Source of the DNA: Cycas panzhihuaensis
Taxonomy: Eukaryota > Cycadophyta
NCBI GenBank assembly: GCA_023213395.1
Contig: CM041465.1
Span: forward strand, 189,417,741 to 189,481,740
Length of the DNA: 64,000 nt
Direction: 5' to 3'
Each line of letters opens with the position of its first letter. The stretch's first letter is position 1. Positions 46,040 through 57,900 of this stretch are shown one piece after another. The position numbers and the translations under genes are program-made. The notes beneath the pieces are model-generated. The model searched no databases, was not told the DNA's origin, and saw nothing but the letters and a program-made list of their open reading frames with translations.

Positions 46040-47450
46040 CTGTTGAGCATCTCCCCCCCTAAATTTTATAATATGGACATCAAATTCAGTAGCATCATTA
46101 AATCACTATGAAGGTGTCTTGGAGTTAAGTCTGAGTAATTGATCTTTAGTCTCTACAAAGATAACATCTCTAGTGATGATGATTTTATGCTATGAATGTA
46201 TGAAAACCTTGTACCCCTTTTTGTCCATAGGGTATCTCACAAAGATGCCTTTGAGGGCTCTATCCTAGAGCTTGTTTCTATGTTCCTCTAGAATGTGAGC
46301 ATAACAAGTAGAGCCAAAAATTTAAAGTAGGAGATAGAAGGGGTTTGTCCATACCATATTTCATATGGAGAGGGGCTGAGCTTAAAGGGACTAATAGTGT
46401 TGATGTAATACACAACAGTCCAGATAGACTCAACCCAAAGATAGACAAGGATATTCTTATATATGAGCATATCATGAGCCATGTTTATGATGGTCCTATT
46501 CGTATGCTCGACAACTCCATTTTATTGGGGTGTACTTGCAATAATGGTTTGATGTTTTATTCCATAATGACGTAGGCACAATTTAAACTCATTGGACATG
46601 TACTCACCACTATTATCAGTCTTAGGTATTTTGATCTTGAATCTAGATTCATTTTCCATGCGGGCCTTGAAAGCTTGAAACATAGAAAAAGCTTTATCTT
46701 TCTTTACAAGAAAAGCAACCCATACTTTTTTAGTAAAATCATTAATGAAAGTAATATAGTACCACTTCTATTTAAGAGAAGGGATGGGCATAGGAGTGCA
46801 TATATTTGAGTGTACAAGCTATTAAAGTTGGCTAGATTTCCACTGACTATAAGGAAAGGGTTGTCTTTGAGATTTGGTAATAATACATGCTTCGCATTTC
46901 AAGGGCTTAGAGCAAAGCCTAGGCATACTAGGAAGAGTGGTATGTAGTTCTCTTAAATGATCAATTTTAATATGACCCATACGAGCATGCATAGGGACTC
47001 TTAGGACAACGTTTGAGGAGTCATAGTTGTGGTAAAAGTAGAGTAATCATTAATATAGTTAGCTTTAGAGGATGGTGAGCTAGTTAGGGAAAAGGCTTGC
47101 CATCAAGAATTTTGGTTATAACCACAGCATTGGAAGGAGGGTGAATGACACAAAGAGTTTGATTATTTGAAGTTACACTCAAATCAAAACCATGAGAGAC
47201 AAGGGTGGATAGGGAGAGCAAGTTCTGCTTCAGAGAAGGAATATATAAAACATTAATAAGTATAAAATCTAGAAGGCCTAGGAGTTTTAAGCAAATAGTT
47301 CTAAGTCCTTTGATTGGCTGAGATTATTTGTCAGCGATGTGTATAATACCACAAACTTCGGTATCAAAATCTTAAAAGAACTAGTGATGACAAGTCATGT
47401 ATTGTGTTGCTCTAGTATCCATGATCCACGATGAAGTATTTAAGGTGACA
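46040..47450 (-). pseudogene. Protease and integrase, element D
   Basis: The protease site near 47440-47395 reads SSWIMDTRATQYMT, with Gly of the usual D-[ST]-G changed to Arg. Integrase follows in broken frames. The clearest piece is around 46530-46290: VEHTNRTIINMAHDMLIY, containing the catalytic Glu block of copia, then PYEIWYGQTPS. A Ser-rich stretch at 46039-45746 links integrase to RT. Stops are very dense at 46600-46900, so the first two integrase Asp residues cannot be placed with confidence. Confidence 0.75.
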
Positions 47451-47499
47451 CTATTTACAACTCTAAGTGGTGAAGGCAGAAGTGAATAAATATAGCCAT

Positions 47500-48637
47500 A
47501 ATGAGCCTTAATATACTTAGTGGATCTATCAACAATATTTGATGAAGTGGTCCCAATTCTTTGAAGGTATGCATGAGCAAATTGCTTTCTACCAAAAGCA
47601 TCTTCAAAAGAAGTATTATCAACATTATGTGTACTATGGCATTATTGATAGCTTAGTAGTTTATTGGTGGCAGTTATGCAATTTTTGGTATAGTGTCCTT
47701 TCCTATTACACATTTGACACATAATTATTTGATTTAAAATCCCATAAGAAGTATTAGGTTGGCTGGATTGTCTTTGATTACTAGATCTAAGTCTAAGTTA
47801 ATTATTTTGGCCTCAGCCTTGAGAATGTTTTTGTTGAAGTTGAGGAGCTTGTTGACCAAGAGAATATTATCCTTATTGTCTACCTCTGCCTCTTCCATGG
47901 GAATTACCACCTCTACGAGAGTATTAAACTTGATTTTTAGTATAACAAAGATCTTCTTCCACTTCAAAAGTAACATCAACTGGATCAGATATTGTGGCAA
48001 AGTTGGTATCAAAGGTCTTATCAAATTCAATGAACTTATTAGCAAGATCCTCAAAGTTTAGGGTCTTCAAAGTGCCACTAGATTGAAGACTTCCTAGTAA
48101 ATTTTTGTAATCTGGGATATGGATACATGACTAAATCAAGAAAGCCCATGTAATGCATTAAGTTTTAAAATCTTTATCAATGGGTTGCTTGATTTGACAA
48201 AGGAGATTAATTATCTCATTTATGTGTCTTTTCTACATTTTCAATTTGTTCATCTTTAGCACTAAGTGAACAAATTCTAAGTCTGATTTAGTGTCAAAGT
48301 TCTTCTTAAGAACTTCAAGAACTTTCCATGCTATATCATTTACAGCTTCATCAATGAGATTATGTAGGGAATAATCAGTGACAAGAAGTATCCCTACACA
48401 AATTTTATCATCATCAAGTTCCCATAGGAGTTTAGTTGCAACTTCAATAGAAGTAGTTGGAGCACCCCCTCTAGAAGTAGTTGAGGTAGTTGTAGCTACA
48501 ATAAATGGTATAGGTTGTGAGTGATCTCTCTAAAAGCCTTCATACTTTGAAGCATTTCTGACACGAGTGAGCCACATATCCTAATTTTCTTTCCCTTTTA
48601 GAATGTAATTCATATTTTGCTTGAATTATGAAGACAT
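47500..48637 (-). pseudogene. gag of element D
   Basis: The start is the ATG with first base 48637, reading MSS-stop-FKQNMNYILKG and then WLTRVRNASKYEGF. The capsid region continues with KLLWELDDDKI and NEIINLLCQIKQ. An Arg/Gly/Gln-rich part precedes an intact zinc knuckle, CQMCNRKGHYTKNC (CX2CX4HX4C), at about 47722-47680. Frames shift around 47.9 kb. Stops are mostly TAG and TAA. Confidence 0.78.
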
Positions 48638-48805
48638 GGTATCTTTTGAGAAGGGAAGAAATGAATACGGGACTATAAAAGTGATGATAATAAATAACTA
48701 ATCATTGTTTATAAATGGGAGATGCAATGAAGTAGTGTATTAGAAGGAAGAAGAAGTAAGAATGGTTTCTCAAAGATGAAGGGAGCAACTTAACGAAAAT
48801 TCACC

Positions 48806-49012
48806 AACACTTATGATAAATATTAACCTGACACAGTAGGAATATGAGAAGCACTATGATGAAAATTGGCCACTAACACTTGTGACAAATATTAACTTGA
48901 TGCAGTAGGAATATGAGAAGCACTATGATGAAAATTGGCCACTAATACTTGTGGAAAATATTAACCTAACACGGCAAGAATATGAGAAGCATTATGATCA
49001 TAATTACACTAT
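48806..49012. repeat. Three tandem copies of a 69-bp unit
   Basis: Units at 48806-48874, 48875-48943 and 48944-49012 have identical length and start AACACTTRTG-like. Units 1 and 2 are most alike, sharing GTAGGAATATGAGAAGCACT. Unit 3 has more substitutions. The array lies just upstream of gag in element D. No function is evident. Confidence 0.9.
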
Positions 49013-50717
49013 GGATCACTTTTGATAAATAAGTAAGTGATCAATATACAAGATTATAGGCCAATGTGGAAGCTAACATCATTAGGTGTACACAACTTGA
49101 AACTCAAATGTAGGATGCATAATCAACCCAATAACCTCTAACTTATGTCCAACATGTAGTTGAGGTTGTTGAAGGGATGCTTAGGCTTCTAGTAGAATTA
49201 AGTTGGCCTTCACCTATGATACTCACAATTGTGCTTAGTGATGAAATCCAAGTCACAACAGAGCCCAAATACTCTCAATTCTCACCTAGTTCACCAATGA
49301 GAAGTTATATACCTCCTCTAAAGAGTGGTATGTGCATACCTATGGCTATGGAAAATATTAGATTAGGTATATTTTAATCTTATATTAAAGTTTTAATTTT
49401 CTCAATTGGTTATTAGGATGATCCCTAATGGAAGCACGATGGTATGGCTAACCAAACCTCACCAATATTCTGATTCAGTCCAGTCCCAACTTGAAACCTA
49501 CACCTCCTTTATGGCATAACATTTTACCAACCAAGGTATCTCAACCTTGGTGAGTGTGTGAATAGGTACAAGATGGTAGAAAATAACATACGTGATGTAT
49601 TCTTTTTAGGGAGAGTGAAAGGATTATCAAATTTGTATCAAACATACAGTTAACTAAAAATATAATGCTTGCTTGGAGTGCTTTTGGAGTGTCTTTAGAG
49701 TGCTTACTTGAAGTGATTTTAGAGTAATGAAATGTAATGTTGATAAGCAAGTGAGGACACCATATATTTCTTCGATCCAAGTGCTTTTTACTTACTTTTA
49801 TAATAGGCTATTAAGCCTTATAAAAAGAAGGGAGAAAATTTCTTCACCTTTTGTTTTAAATTAGAAAAAATGTAGTCTTCACTAAAATGGTAATAGCTTT
49901 CTCCCACGATAACAAAATTGAGTGTCAATTTTCGTGATATAAATTAGACTCAGAGCTTCATCTTTAGGAAGTGGAATCAGGTCCAAATGAGTTCTATAAA
50001 TTTTAGCAGTCCCACAAAGTTAGGAGAATATATTTTTCTAAAATTCTTACTAAAAATATTTGTTATTTACTAAAATAGTCATAATTTTCTTATATGATAT
50101 CAAAATTAGGTGGAAGTTTTTGTGTTGGAAAGTAGACTCAAAGCCTCATCTTTGGAAATTAGAATTAGGTCAATTAGAGATCTATAGAAGATTTTACAGA
50201 TCTATGAAGCTTAGTAAGTAAATTTTATTTTTGCAAAAAATTTATCTTGCTAATATCTCATTAACACATGATACCATATGAAATTTCCATCATTTTTTGA
50301 TCACAAGGATCCTAATATGGGGAAGGTGAGAGCATACAATGATGGATATTTTAAATGGCTCCAAATTCTTTTAAGAATTTGGCTAGAACTTCCTTTTACA
50401 ATCATTCTTCTAAAATCTAAAAAAAAATTGGTAGCATTTCCCCTTATTAAATGGACAAAAAGAGGGGAAAGAAAAGAAGAATGAGATAGTATAAATGGAC
50501 ACCAAATGATTAGAATCCTTCGGTCTTATAACTCCTTATATTATGCTTCCAAACTTATACAAGAAAAATGGAAAGTAAACAATATGAAATATGCTATGAT
50601 AAAAACTTGAAAATATTTCTAAATCCATTTTCACAATCTCTTTCATCATATGGATTGTGGGGGAGAAGGAAGTAATGGCTCCATTACAAGTGCAAGTGAG
50701 GAATATAAAGGAAGTAA
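49013..50717. other. Long leader of element D with an unidentified insertion or repeat
   Basis: About 1.7 kb more sequence than usual lies between primer site and gag. At about 49880-50050 and 50065-50235 two diverged copies of a roughly 180-bp segment follow each other. Both contain ACTAAAATRGT near the start and TAGACTCARAGCYTCATCTTT in the middle. No coding frame was recognised. It may be an old insertion or satellite-like DNA captured in the leader. Confidence 0.5.
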
Positions 50718-50729
50718 GCTCTGATACCA
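50718..50729 (-). promoter_or_regulatory. Primer binding site of element D (initiator Met tRNA)
   Basis: Minus strand TGGTATCAGAGC, an exact match, two bases after the 5' LTR. Confidence 0.9.
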
Positions 50730-50731
50730 CA

Positions 50732-51029
50732 TGAAAATAGTAGATCTATCCTTCATCTCCATACACTAAACACAAAGGCAAACATGGGAGCAAGAGAGAC
50801 TTGAGAGAAAGAGAGTAGCTCTCATAAAATGAGGAGGTAAGAATGAGCCTCCTCCATTGAGCTTTAAATTTTATATTGAGAGAGGGAGCATTAGAGTTAG
50901 ATGAAATGAAATTATACATAATGTATATGAAAGTGTATTTCACTTAAGTGATCTAATTTAAAGTTCACTTAAGACCCTTTTTAGAAATAATCAACTAATG
51001 TAATGACCTTGTGACATTAACCCTTTTCA
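50732..51029 (-). repeat. 5' LTR of element D
   Basis: 298 bp, TGAAAAGGG at 51029 to CTATTTTCA at 50732 on the minus strand, with short terminal inverted repeats TGAAAA/TTTTCA. It is followed by the primer site. The plus-strand flank after it is TAAAG, the expected target duplication, but its partner was lost with the end of the other LTR. Confidence 0.88.
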
Positions 51030-51480
51030 TAAAGGTAGTAATTGTCTTACCAGTAGTAGATAATAGTGGGACTACTTTAGCCCATTTAGTAAAGTATTTG
51101 GTCATAGTTAAGATAAACTTATATTATGATGACGAGGGCAGAGTGATAGCTCCAATAAGGTATAATCCCCATTGGAAAAAATGTCATAGGGAAATAATAG
51201 AATGCAGGGCCTAAAAACGAAAGTGGATGATATTAGCGTGCTCTTAGCACCTTTGGCAATGTTATGCATAAGCATGGGCATCCTTGAAGAGGGACAACCA
51301 ATAGTATCCCATGAGAAAGATCCTTTAGGCCATGGATTGGCCTCCAAAATAGCCTCTACAAATTTCAATGTGACATTCATGAAGGATTTGGTTCGCTTCA
51401 TTAAGATTAACACAGTAGAGGAGAATTCCATCAAAGGATCTCTTATATAATACCTCCTTTCTGAGGAAGTATCACCTAGC
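51030..51480 (-). pseudogene. Integrase N-terminal fragment, element G
   Basis: The zinc-binding domain and the first part of the core can be followed in broken frames up to TKYFTKWAK-like and GKTITTF-like residues next to the D junction. The second Asp and Glu of the catalytic site lie beyond the cut. Short pieces in other phases here are shadows. Confidence 0.65.
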
Positions 51481-53130
51481 TATAGCCCTAATGTGTGACT
51501 TTAACTTATCATTAGTATTAATAGGATACCACTATTGGGTAAGATATTATACAATACCCCCATGCCATTTGCTATTAGCTAGTGGATGGGGTGACAAGTC
51601 TTGGATAGTTAGGATAGGCTCATAGGGTAAAGAATCATCAATCAAAAGGTTTAAAGGGTTAGGAATGAGGGTGTCATCTAGTTGCTCGACAACCACCATT
51701 CCCTTCTTTGACTTTCTTTTAACAATTTTAAAGTCATATTCTTAAAGGAGGATGACCTATTTGCCCATCCTTCCAGTCAAGTTAGACTGGGTTAAAAGGT
51801 ATCTCAATGGATCAGATTGGATGATCATGTAGGTGGTGTTCCCAAGGAGGTAATGCCTAAATTTCTTAGTCACGTAGACCAAGGCTAGGTATTCCTTTTA
51901 ATAAGAGGGTAGTTAGGCTCAACTACCACTAATGTATGGTTGATGAAATATATAGCACACTTGATCCCTGAATCATCTTCTTGGGCTAGCATGGCTCCCA
52001 AGGACTCATTGATAATTGAGGTATAAAGAATAAATAAGTGATTAAAGACAGGGGTGCTAGGATTGGGGTAGCTACCAAGGCTCTTTTGAGCTCTTAAAAT
52101 GCTTCTTAGGCTTTGGAAGACCATAAAAATAGGGCCTCCTTTTTCAATAAGTTAGGTAGAGGTTTGGTGTTTATAGCAAAGTTTGCCAAGAAATGTCTAA
52201 GGAAACCTAACTTACCAAAAAATGACTTAATTTGACATTACATTTTAGGGGGGGCATGTCAAGAATGGTTTTAACCTTATTGGGGTCAATTTGGATCCCT
52301 TGTTTGGAGACAAGAAAATATAAAAGTTTTTCAGTGGTAATCACAAACAAACATTTAAATAAGTTTAAACTAATATAGTATTTACAACATCTTGTAAAGA
52401 TAACACACAAATCCTCAAGGTGGTGGGTCCTCTTGTAGGAGAGGCCCATCATGTCATCTATGAAAACTTTGAGAGTTTTGTTTATGAGATCATGGAAGAC
52501 AAACTACATTACCCTTTGATAAGTGGCACCTATGTTATTTAATCTGAAAGACATTAACTTATAGGTAAACATGCCCCATAGGTTGGTGAATTCCATCTTA
52601 TGATGGTCTTTGGGGGATATTTGTATTTGGTTGTATCCTAGGAAGCCATCTATTAAGGACATGACTTCAAAACATATTGTCTGATCAATAATCTAATCAA
52701 TAAATGGCAAAGGAAAGTTATCCCTGGGATAGACATTATTTATGTTATAGATATCAATGTAAATTTAGATCATCCCATTCTTCTTAGCGATGGGAATGAT
52801 ATTGGATACCCACTTAGGGTAATCAATGGAAGTGATTAGCCCTGTGTCTAGGAGCTTTTACACTTCCATTTTCATTGTAAGAGATAGTTTGGGATGGAGA
52901 GGGCACTGCTTTTACCTCATGGGGTGGGCACCCTGAATATTCATGAGGTTGTGGGTAACAATAAAGGGATTTGTTCCCTTCATGTCTGAATAGTTCCATG
53001 TAAAGATGTCATGGAACTCTTGAAATAGGAGGGTGTACTCATCTATTTCAGTGGAGGTGCACTCCACTCTAACCTTGATGACCTTGCCATGGGCAAGGAG
53101 GATGTTCTTGGTTGCTCTTACATACATGGC
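51481..53130 (-). pseudogene. Reverse transcriptase and RNase H, element G
   Basis: From 53127: an open linker with TEIDEYTLLFQEFHDIFTWN, then LLDTGLITSIDYPKWVSN, LIDGFLGYNQIQISPKDHHK and FIDDMMGLS near 52450, the catalytic Asp pair. RNase H at about 52124-51730 has AMLAQEDDSGIKCAIYFIN. Order and residues match element C closely. Stops are TAG, TAA and TGA scattered through it. Some methionine-rich substitutions, such as MSFRLNN for MPFGLKN, show long neutral drift. Confidence 0.82.
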
Positions 53131-54900
53131 ATTTCCCTCTTCAAAGTAAAGAGGAGCTTGGATAATAGAAAGAGGTAAAGGAGTGCTAGATTGATCTGGG
53201 TCAGCTAGGGGTGACCCTAGAGCTAAACTCTTTCAGAAACCAAACTTATGTTAACCAAAAAGGAGGTTGGGTATGAAGCCTGTTAGGCACTCTAATAAAG
53301 CCTCATCATTCTCAAACTAATCTATCCCATGGATAATCTTACTTAAAGGGGATAAGGAATGGGATGAAAGAGGAGTAAATATGCCTATAGTAGTTGACCC
53401 ACCACTCCATGTAGTCTGGAGACTCCTCAGAAGAGTTAGAAGATATCCCCCTATGTCATGCAATAGGAGGCTTCACACTCTCATTGTTTATGGAGAATGG
53501 TGAGGAGTGGGGAGTAGATGAAGATGATGAAAGATGGCAGGAACCTACGTATGTGGCTGGAGAAAGTACACGAGATTCTAAAGGCACAATAAGAGTGTTA
53601 TGCTCCTCTAAAAAGGTCCTGGGTTATGACTCAGGACTGGAAGGGTGATGAAGTGATGAAGTGAGTATCCCCTACAGATGTTAAGGAGGGATATAAGGTA
53701 AGGGGGATCCTTATCCTTATCATCAAACTCATGGATACTCAGAATGATGAGGAATCTATACCTCCTAACATCAATAGGGGAAAAGTGAATGAGGTTTGAG
53801 GAGGAAGGGAAGGACCCTTTCTTTGATCTATAAGTGCTAGGGACATAATCAAATAGGTGGTGGAATGGGTGGATAGGTCTTTTCTACCCCTTACTGGGTC
53901 ATGAGCCACTAAATACGATTAATGTAATGATTGAGTGGGAGGAGGGTCCTAGGAAATAACCTTCATCAGCCTTTCATGGATGAACTTTAGTTACCCCTAA
54001 CGGGATGAGTACATTACTCCCATCTAGTCAAGCCATGGGTATCTTAATAAAAGGTTATAGTCCACATCTACATCGAGGACTATTATGTCAATGAGGATAG
54101 TTTTGTTATCGAGAGTCAGGGGAATAGAAACCAATCCTAAAGGTATCTTTCTGCTACCATCATAGCCTTGGAAACACTATGGGATTGGCTTAAGAGATGT
54201 TATACCTAACTCTTATATTATATACAAGGGCATAGCATTGATGAAAGAATCGTTGTCTTCAACTATTCTTCTAAGAGTGCATTTTAGAGTATCAATAGAG
54301 ATGGTAAAAGGATAGTGCCACTGGCCCTCCATTTCATTTACCAATGGAAGGTCTTTAAGATCAAAGGCGATGAGAGGCTTCTAGTTTAGCACGGCATCCA
54401 AAGTATGGATGGGAGCATCAGCTAGACCTAAAGCCTCAAGAATGAGAGAATGTTGCTTGGGGCAACTATGCAAGACATCCATCATGGACATTCCAACTGC
54501 CATGGTATGAAGCTCATCAATGATCAAGAAGGACTTCCCCTTCCCAGTAGGTTAGGGAAGTGCCCTTTAAAAGTCATAATGACCTGAGTATATGGGAATA
54601 GTCTTGGGGAGTGTTAGAATTTCAGAAGGTGGATTATCTATAGAAATGTTTTATTGAGAAGAGGAGGCCCCAATGGCCTACTTGGCTACTTGAGATCTCA
54701 TGACGCACATAAAGGAGTGGACTTAAGCATCTAAATAACTCTCTTTCCCTTATTACAAGATTGAGAGGATGAAAAGGTTTAAGGGTGTGAACTAGGAGGG
54801 GAAGATAAGTTCCTTGCCCTCTTTCCTTTTGCTTACACGGAAGAGGGGTTGGAAGATTATCCCCAATTCTCATTTCCTATATTTTGGGTATGCTAGTCCC
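53131..54900 (-). pseudogene. Protease and linker, element G
   Basis: The region upstream of RT aligns with 17400-18780 of element C. It includes MSMMDVLHSCPKQ, DLKDLPLVNEMEGQWHYPF and DVDVDYNLLL followed by PWLD. The active site reads VEDNDSFINAMPL: the Asp is kept but the following Gly position is altered. A long acidic, Ser-rich linker follows with many stops. Confidence 0.7.
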
Positions 54901-57063
54901 ATTCCCCATGTTTAGGGAAAGGGTCTTGATGAATAGGTTGGTCTAAATTGGGTTTAGATGCTTGTCTAGGGGAAAAGTCACGAGTTGGGGCAAGTTCTGG
55001 GTGTTACACCCAACACTGCACATCCTCATGGAAGCACTTGCCATGAATGGAGTATCACTTCTTATTTGAGGAAGGTTTGGTCTTCTTGGATTAAGAAGAG
55101 TAGGTATTTCTATTTTTGGGTGGTGTAGCTTAGGAGGCCTAATGGATAGGACTATGAGAGTCTAAAGGTGATGGAAAGGGTTGGAGCTTAAGCTCTTTCA
55201 TTGTACATTTAAATGAATATATAATAGAAGTTAATGGGTCCAAGGTCTTCTCCGTTATATGGGTATAAGGCCTTGGGAGTTGTTGGGGTCATTGGTTGCA
55301 TGACAAAGGGCATGCCTCATGTCATTGCAACAACTTGAGAGGTTTCTTAAGACCTTCTTGGATCTCAATGGCCTCAAGCACCAAGCATTTTGCTATAGTA
55401 GACTTGCATGTTGTTGCCTCCATTTTATGGACTTCAACATGGACTTTGGGATGGAGGGAATTCATGAAGAGATCTCTCTTTAACTCCTCAAGCAATGTGG
55501 CCTTAATGGAATGAAGAAGGTCATGAAAGTGTCTCATAAAGTCATGATTTATTTCATCATGACCTTGTTTGAGCAAGAGTAGGACTTCGATCCCACTCTT
55601 AAAAGGATGATCTATGTCAAAATAATTAATGAATTCATCCAAAAGCTGTTAGAAAAAATGAATGAAATGGGTAGGGAAACGATAAAACTACTTGAGGGCA
55701 TCTCGCTATAAAGAACAAGAAAAGAGTTTCATTAAGATATATTCATAGGCCCAATATTCGATGCATGCCATGAAGAAGCTCTTGACATGCTTGGTTAGGT
55801 CCTATGATGAGGTCCCATCAAATCTAGGTACCTCATGAGGGTGAGGCGGTAAGTTAGTCCTAAGCACCTTAAGCAAACCCTTAGTTAAGCTAATGGATTA
55901 TCAAAAGAGGAAGGAGGAGGTGGGTGTAGATACCTAAGTCCTCCTTGAGGAGTTTGAGTGTGAGGAAGATATGGGTTCCCTCTTACTTGGTAGGAGGGAA
56001 CTATTTCCATTTGAGGGAAAGTTTGAAAGAAGGTAAGTGGGTAAGAGGGGCTCACTCCTCCTTGAGGGTATACCCCTAGTCGAGATGGGGCATGGGAAAA
56101 AGGGCCTTGAGGAGGGGTGAATATCCTTTACAAAGGTATCATGTATGAGGCTGAACATGAAGACAAAAAAGATGGGTATGAGATGGGAGTTTTCCCATAT
56201 GGGCCACCTGTAGGAGGTGCGACTCCATATGGAGGAAATAGATCCACCTCATAAACTAGAAGGGGATTTCCCTTTCCATACCCCCATGGCAAGGATGTTT
56301 ATCCTAGGGGTATGTAAAGGGAAGAATCTCTTGGTTGAGATTGGGGACACATATGGATAGATTCCATATGGGCCAAAGATGGGGGACATGAGTGTCCCCT
56401 ATGTTGTGTAAGAGGGGCATGAACCACTGTTGGTTGGGGCATGGTTTCCTGACTTGGTAGAGGCATGCTCAACCTAATTTGAGATGTGAGCATGCCTTGG
56501 ATAGTCCCTTGGATGTAAGGGATGTGCAAAGAGGATGAAACAATAAGGGGTGGCCTTGTCATATCCATAAGTGTAGATTGAGAAGATCTGGGATGTGTAG
56601 ATGAGGAAGAAGGAGGTGCCATACTATGAAGAATACTTTCCAACCACTTTGGAGATGGTTGGACACTCGTAGCTTGGCAGCACTATTGAAATTCTTCTAT
56701 AACGTCTATGGGAGGGGTTCTCGCTTACTCATATGAGGTGGAAGGCTCCTCATATGAGGTGGAACCCACAAGTTGATCCCCATGGGTACTCTCGTTGGGG
56801 TGGTGGTAGTCTATGGAGGATGACATACCCACGTCATACATGGGAAAATAGTGGAAGTCAGAGTGATCTTAATCACCCAGATAGAAGATAGGGTCATTAC
56901 CCTCTTGGGTGAGACCTTGGAAAGAGGTTGAGGTTTGTGGTTATATTTTAGAAACATAGGCATAGTATGCCCATTCTGACAAATATCCCTCTATAGCTGA
57001 TTTGGAGTCAGATAAAGGAATGGAGGAATATAGAGACTCTTTTGAAGTGGGGGGGGACATCAT
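54901..57063 (-). pseudogene. gag of element G
   Basis: Two ATGs in a row at 57063 and 57060 begin MMSPPTSKESLYSS and lead to GYLSEWAYYAY, the match to PSDWAYHAF of C. A Pro/Ser/Gln-rich region lies at 56643-56299. The capsid core at 55642-55322 is open: MDEFINYFDIDHPF, LLLKQGHDEINHDFMRHF and ELKRDLFMNSLHPKVHVEV. The knuckle near 55080-55020 is degraded (IHGKCFHEDVQCW, with WC of the C copy lost). Open frames show less stop accumulation here than in pol. Confidence 0.78.
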
Positions 57064-57900
57064 AAATAATGAGAGAATTATCACATTTATATCTCACCTA
57101 GAACTTTGGAAGAGGTAAGGGTAAAAGCAAAAGTAGAGGCATTGGGGATTGCATAACAAATCTAAAAAGTATAGATAAAAGGAGAAAGGCAATGCTAACA
57201 CAAGAGGAAATTACAATGTTCCCTTACTAGAAGGTCCCTAGTATGGACACCAATGGAAGTGCACCTCTAAGGGTCACTATGGATAAGATCTTTTAAGCTA
57301 ACACTATAACTATAATAAGGGCCTAAGGGTCTCAAAAGCGGGGGATAGATTACCCTCAAAGGGCATCTACACGTCAGAATGTAGGTTTGGAGACCCATAA
57401 ATAGTTCTATGATTTTCCCTTCTTTCTGAATACCTTCCTGGGTTTGACTTAGGAAAAGAGACATTCTCAGGTAACTAAATAGCCTAAATGGGGATCTCTC
57501 CTATCCTCAGGAGGAGAGAAGAGGGGCTAACCTCTCTTCAGGGAAGGAAGTAAATAAGGGAGGAACAAGAGAGATGACAAAAATGTAAGGCAGTTATAAC
57601 TAACCTCCTCAAAGTCTAGAAGTTTGTGTAGAGAGGGGTGAGTTTTAGGGTGTTAAAACCTTGAAGGTGAGAGAATGTTACCACCAACTAAGGGGTAATG
57701 AAGGTACAAGATCTTCTTTAATGGTAAGGAACAACAGTGTTACAATGAGGTTATAACCCAAAGGGAGGTGGAAGGTAATTGCAGATGTTCTTCAATATTC
57801 CAGTTATGAAGTCTTCTCATGTTACTAAGAAGAATAAGAGATTTCTGAGTTTTAAAACTCTTATGGTTTCAAGAGGAGCATTTTTTCATAAATAAGATGA
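57064..57900 (-). other. Leader of element G
   Basis: It aligns in part with the leader of element C (block at about 57230-57265). No primer site could be recognised, so the boundary with the LTR is approximate. Confidence 0.5.

Larger units (their letters stand above)
43456..51029 (-). mobile_element. Ty1/copia element D with truncated 3' LTR
   Basis: The minus-strand order is 5' LTR (50732-51029), initiator-Met primer site, about 2 kb of unusual leader, gag, protease, integrase, RT, RNase H, polypurine tract and a partial 3' LTR (43456-43640). The order integrase before RT defines copia. Many stops and several frameshifts mark it as inactive. The left flank is RT of element F and the right flank is integrase of element G, so this is not a simple insertion into one element. 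The last 113 bp or so of the 3' LTR are missing, which places a deletion or recombination at that junction. Confidence 0.87.

Noticed and set aside
48806-49012. CRISPR-like array
   Set aside because: Units are directly adjacent with no unique spacers, and this is plant nuclear DNA.
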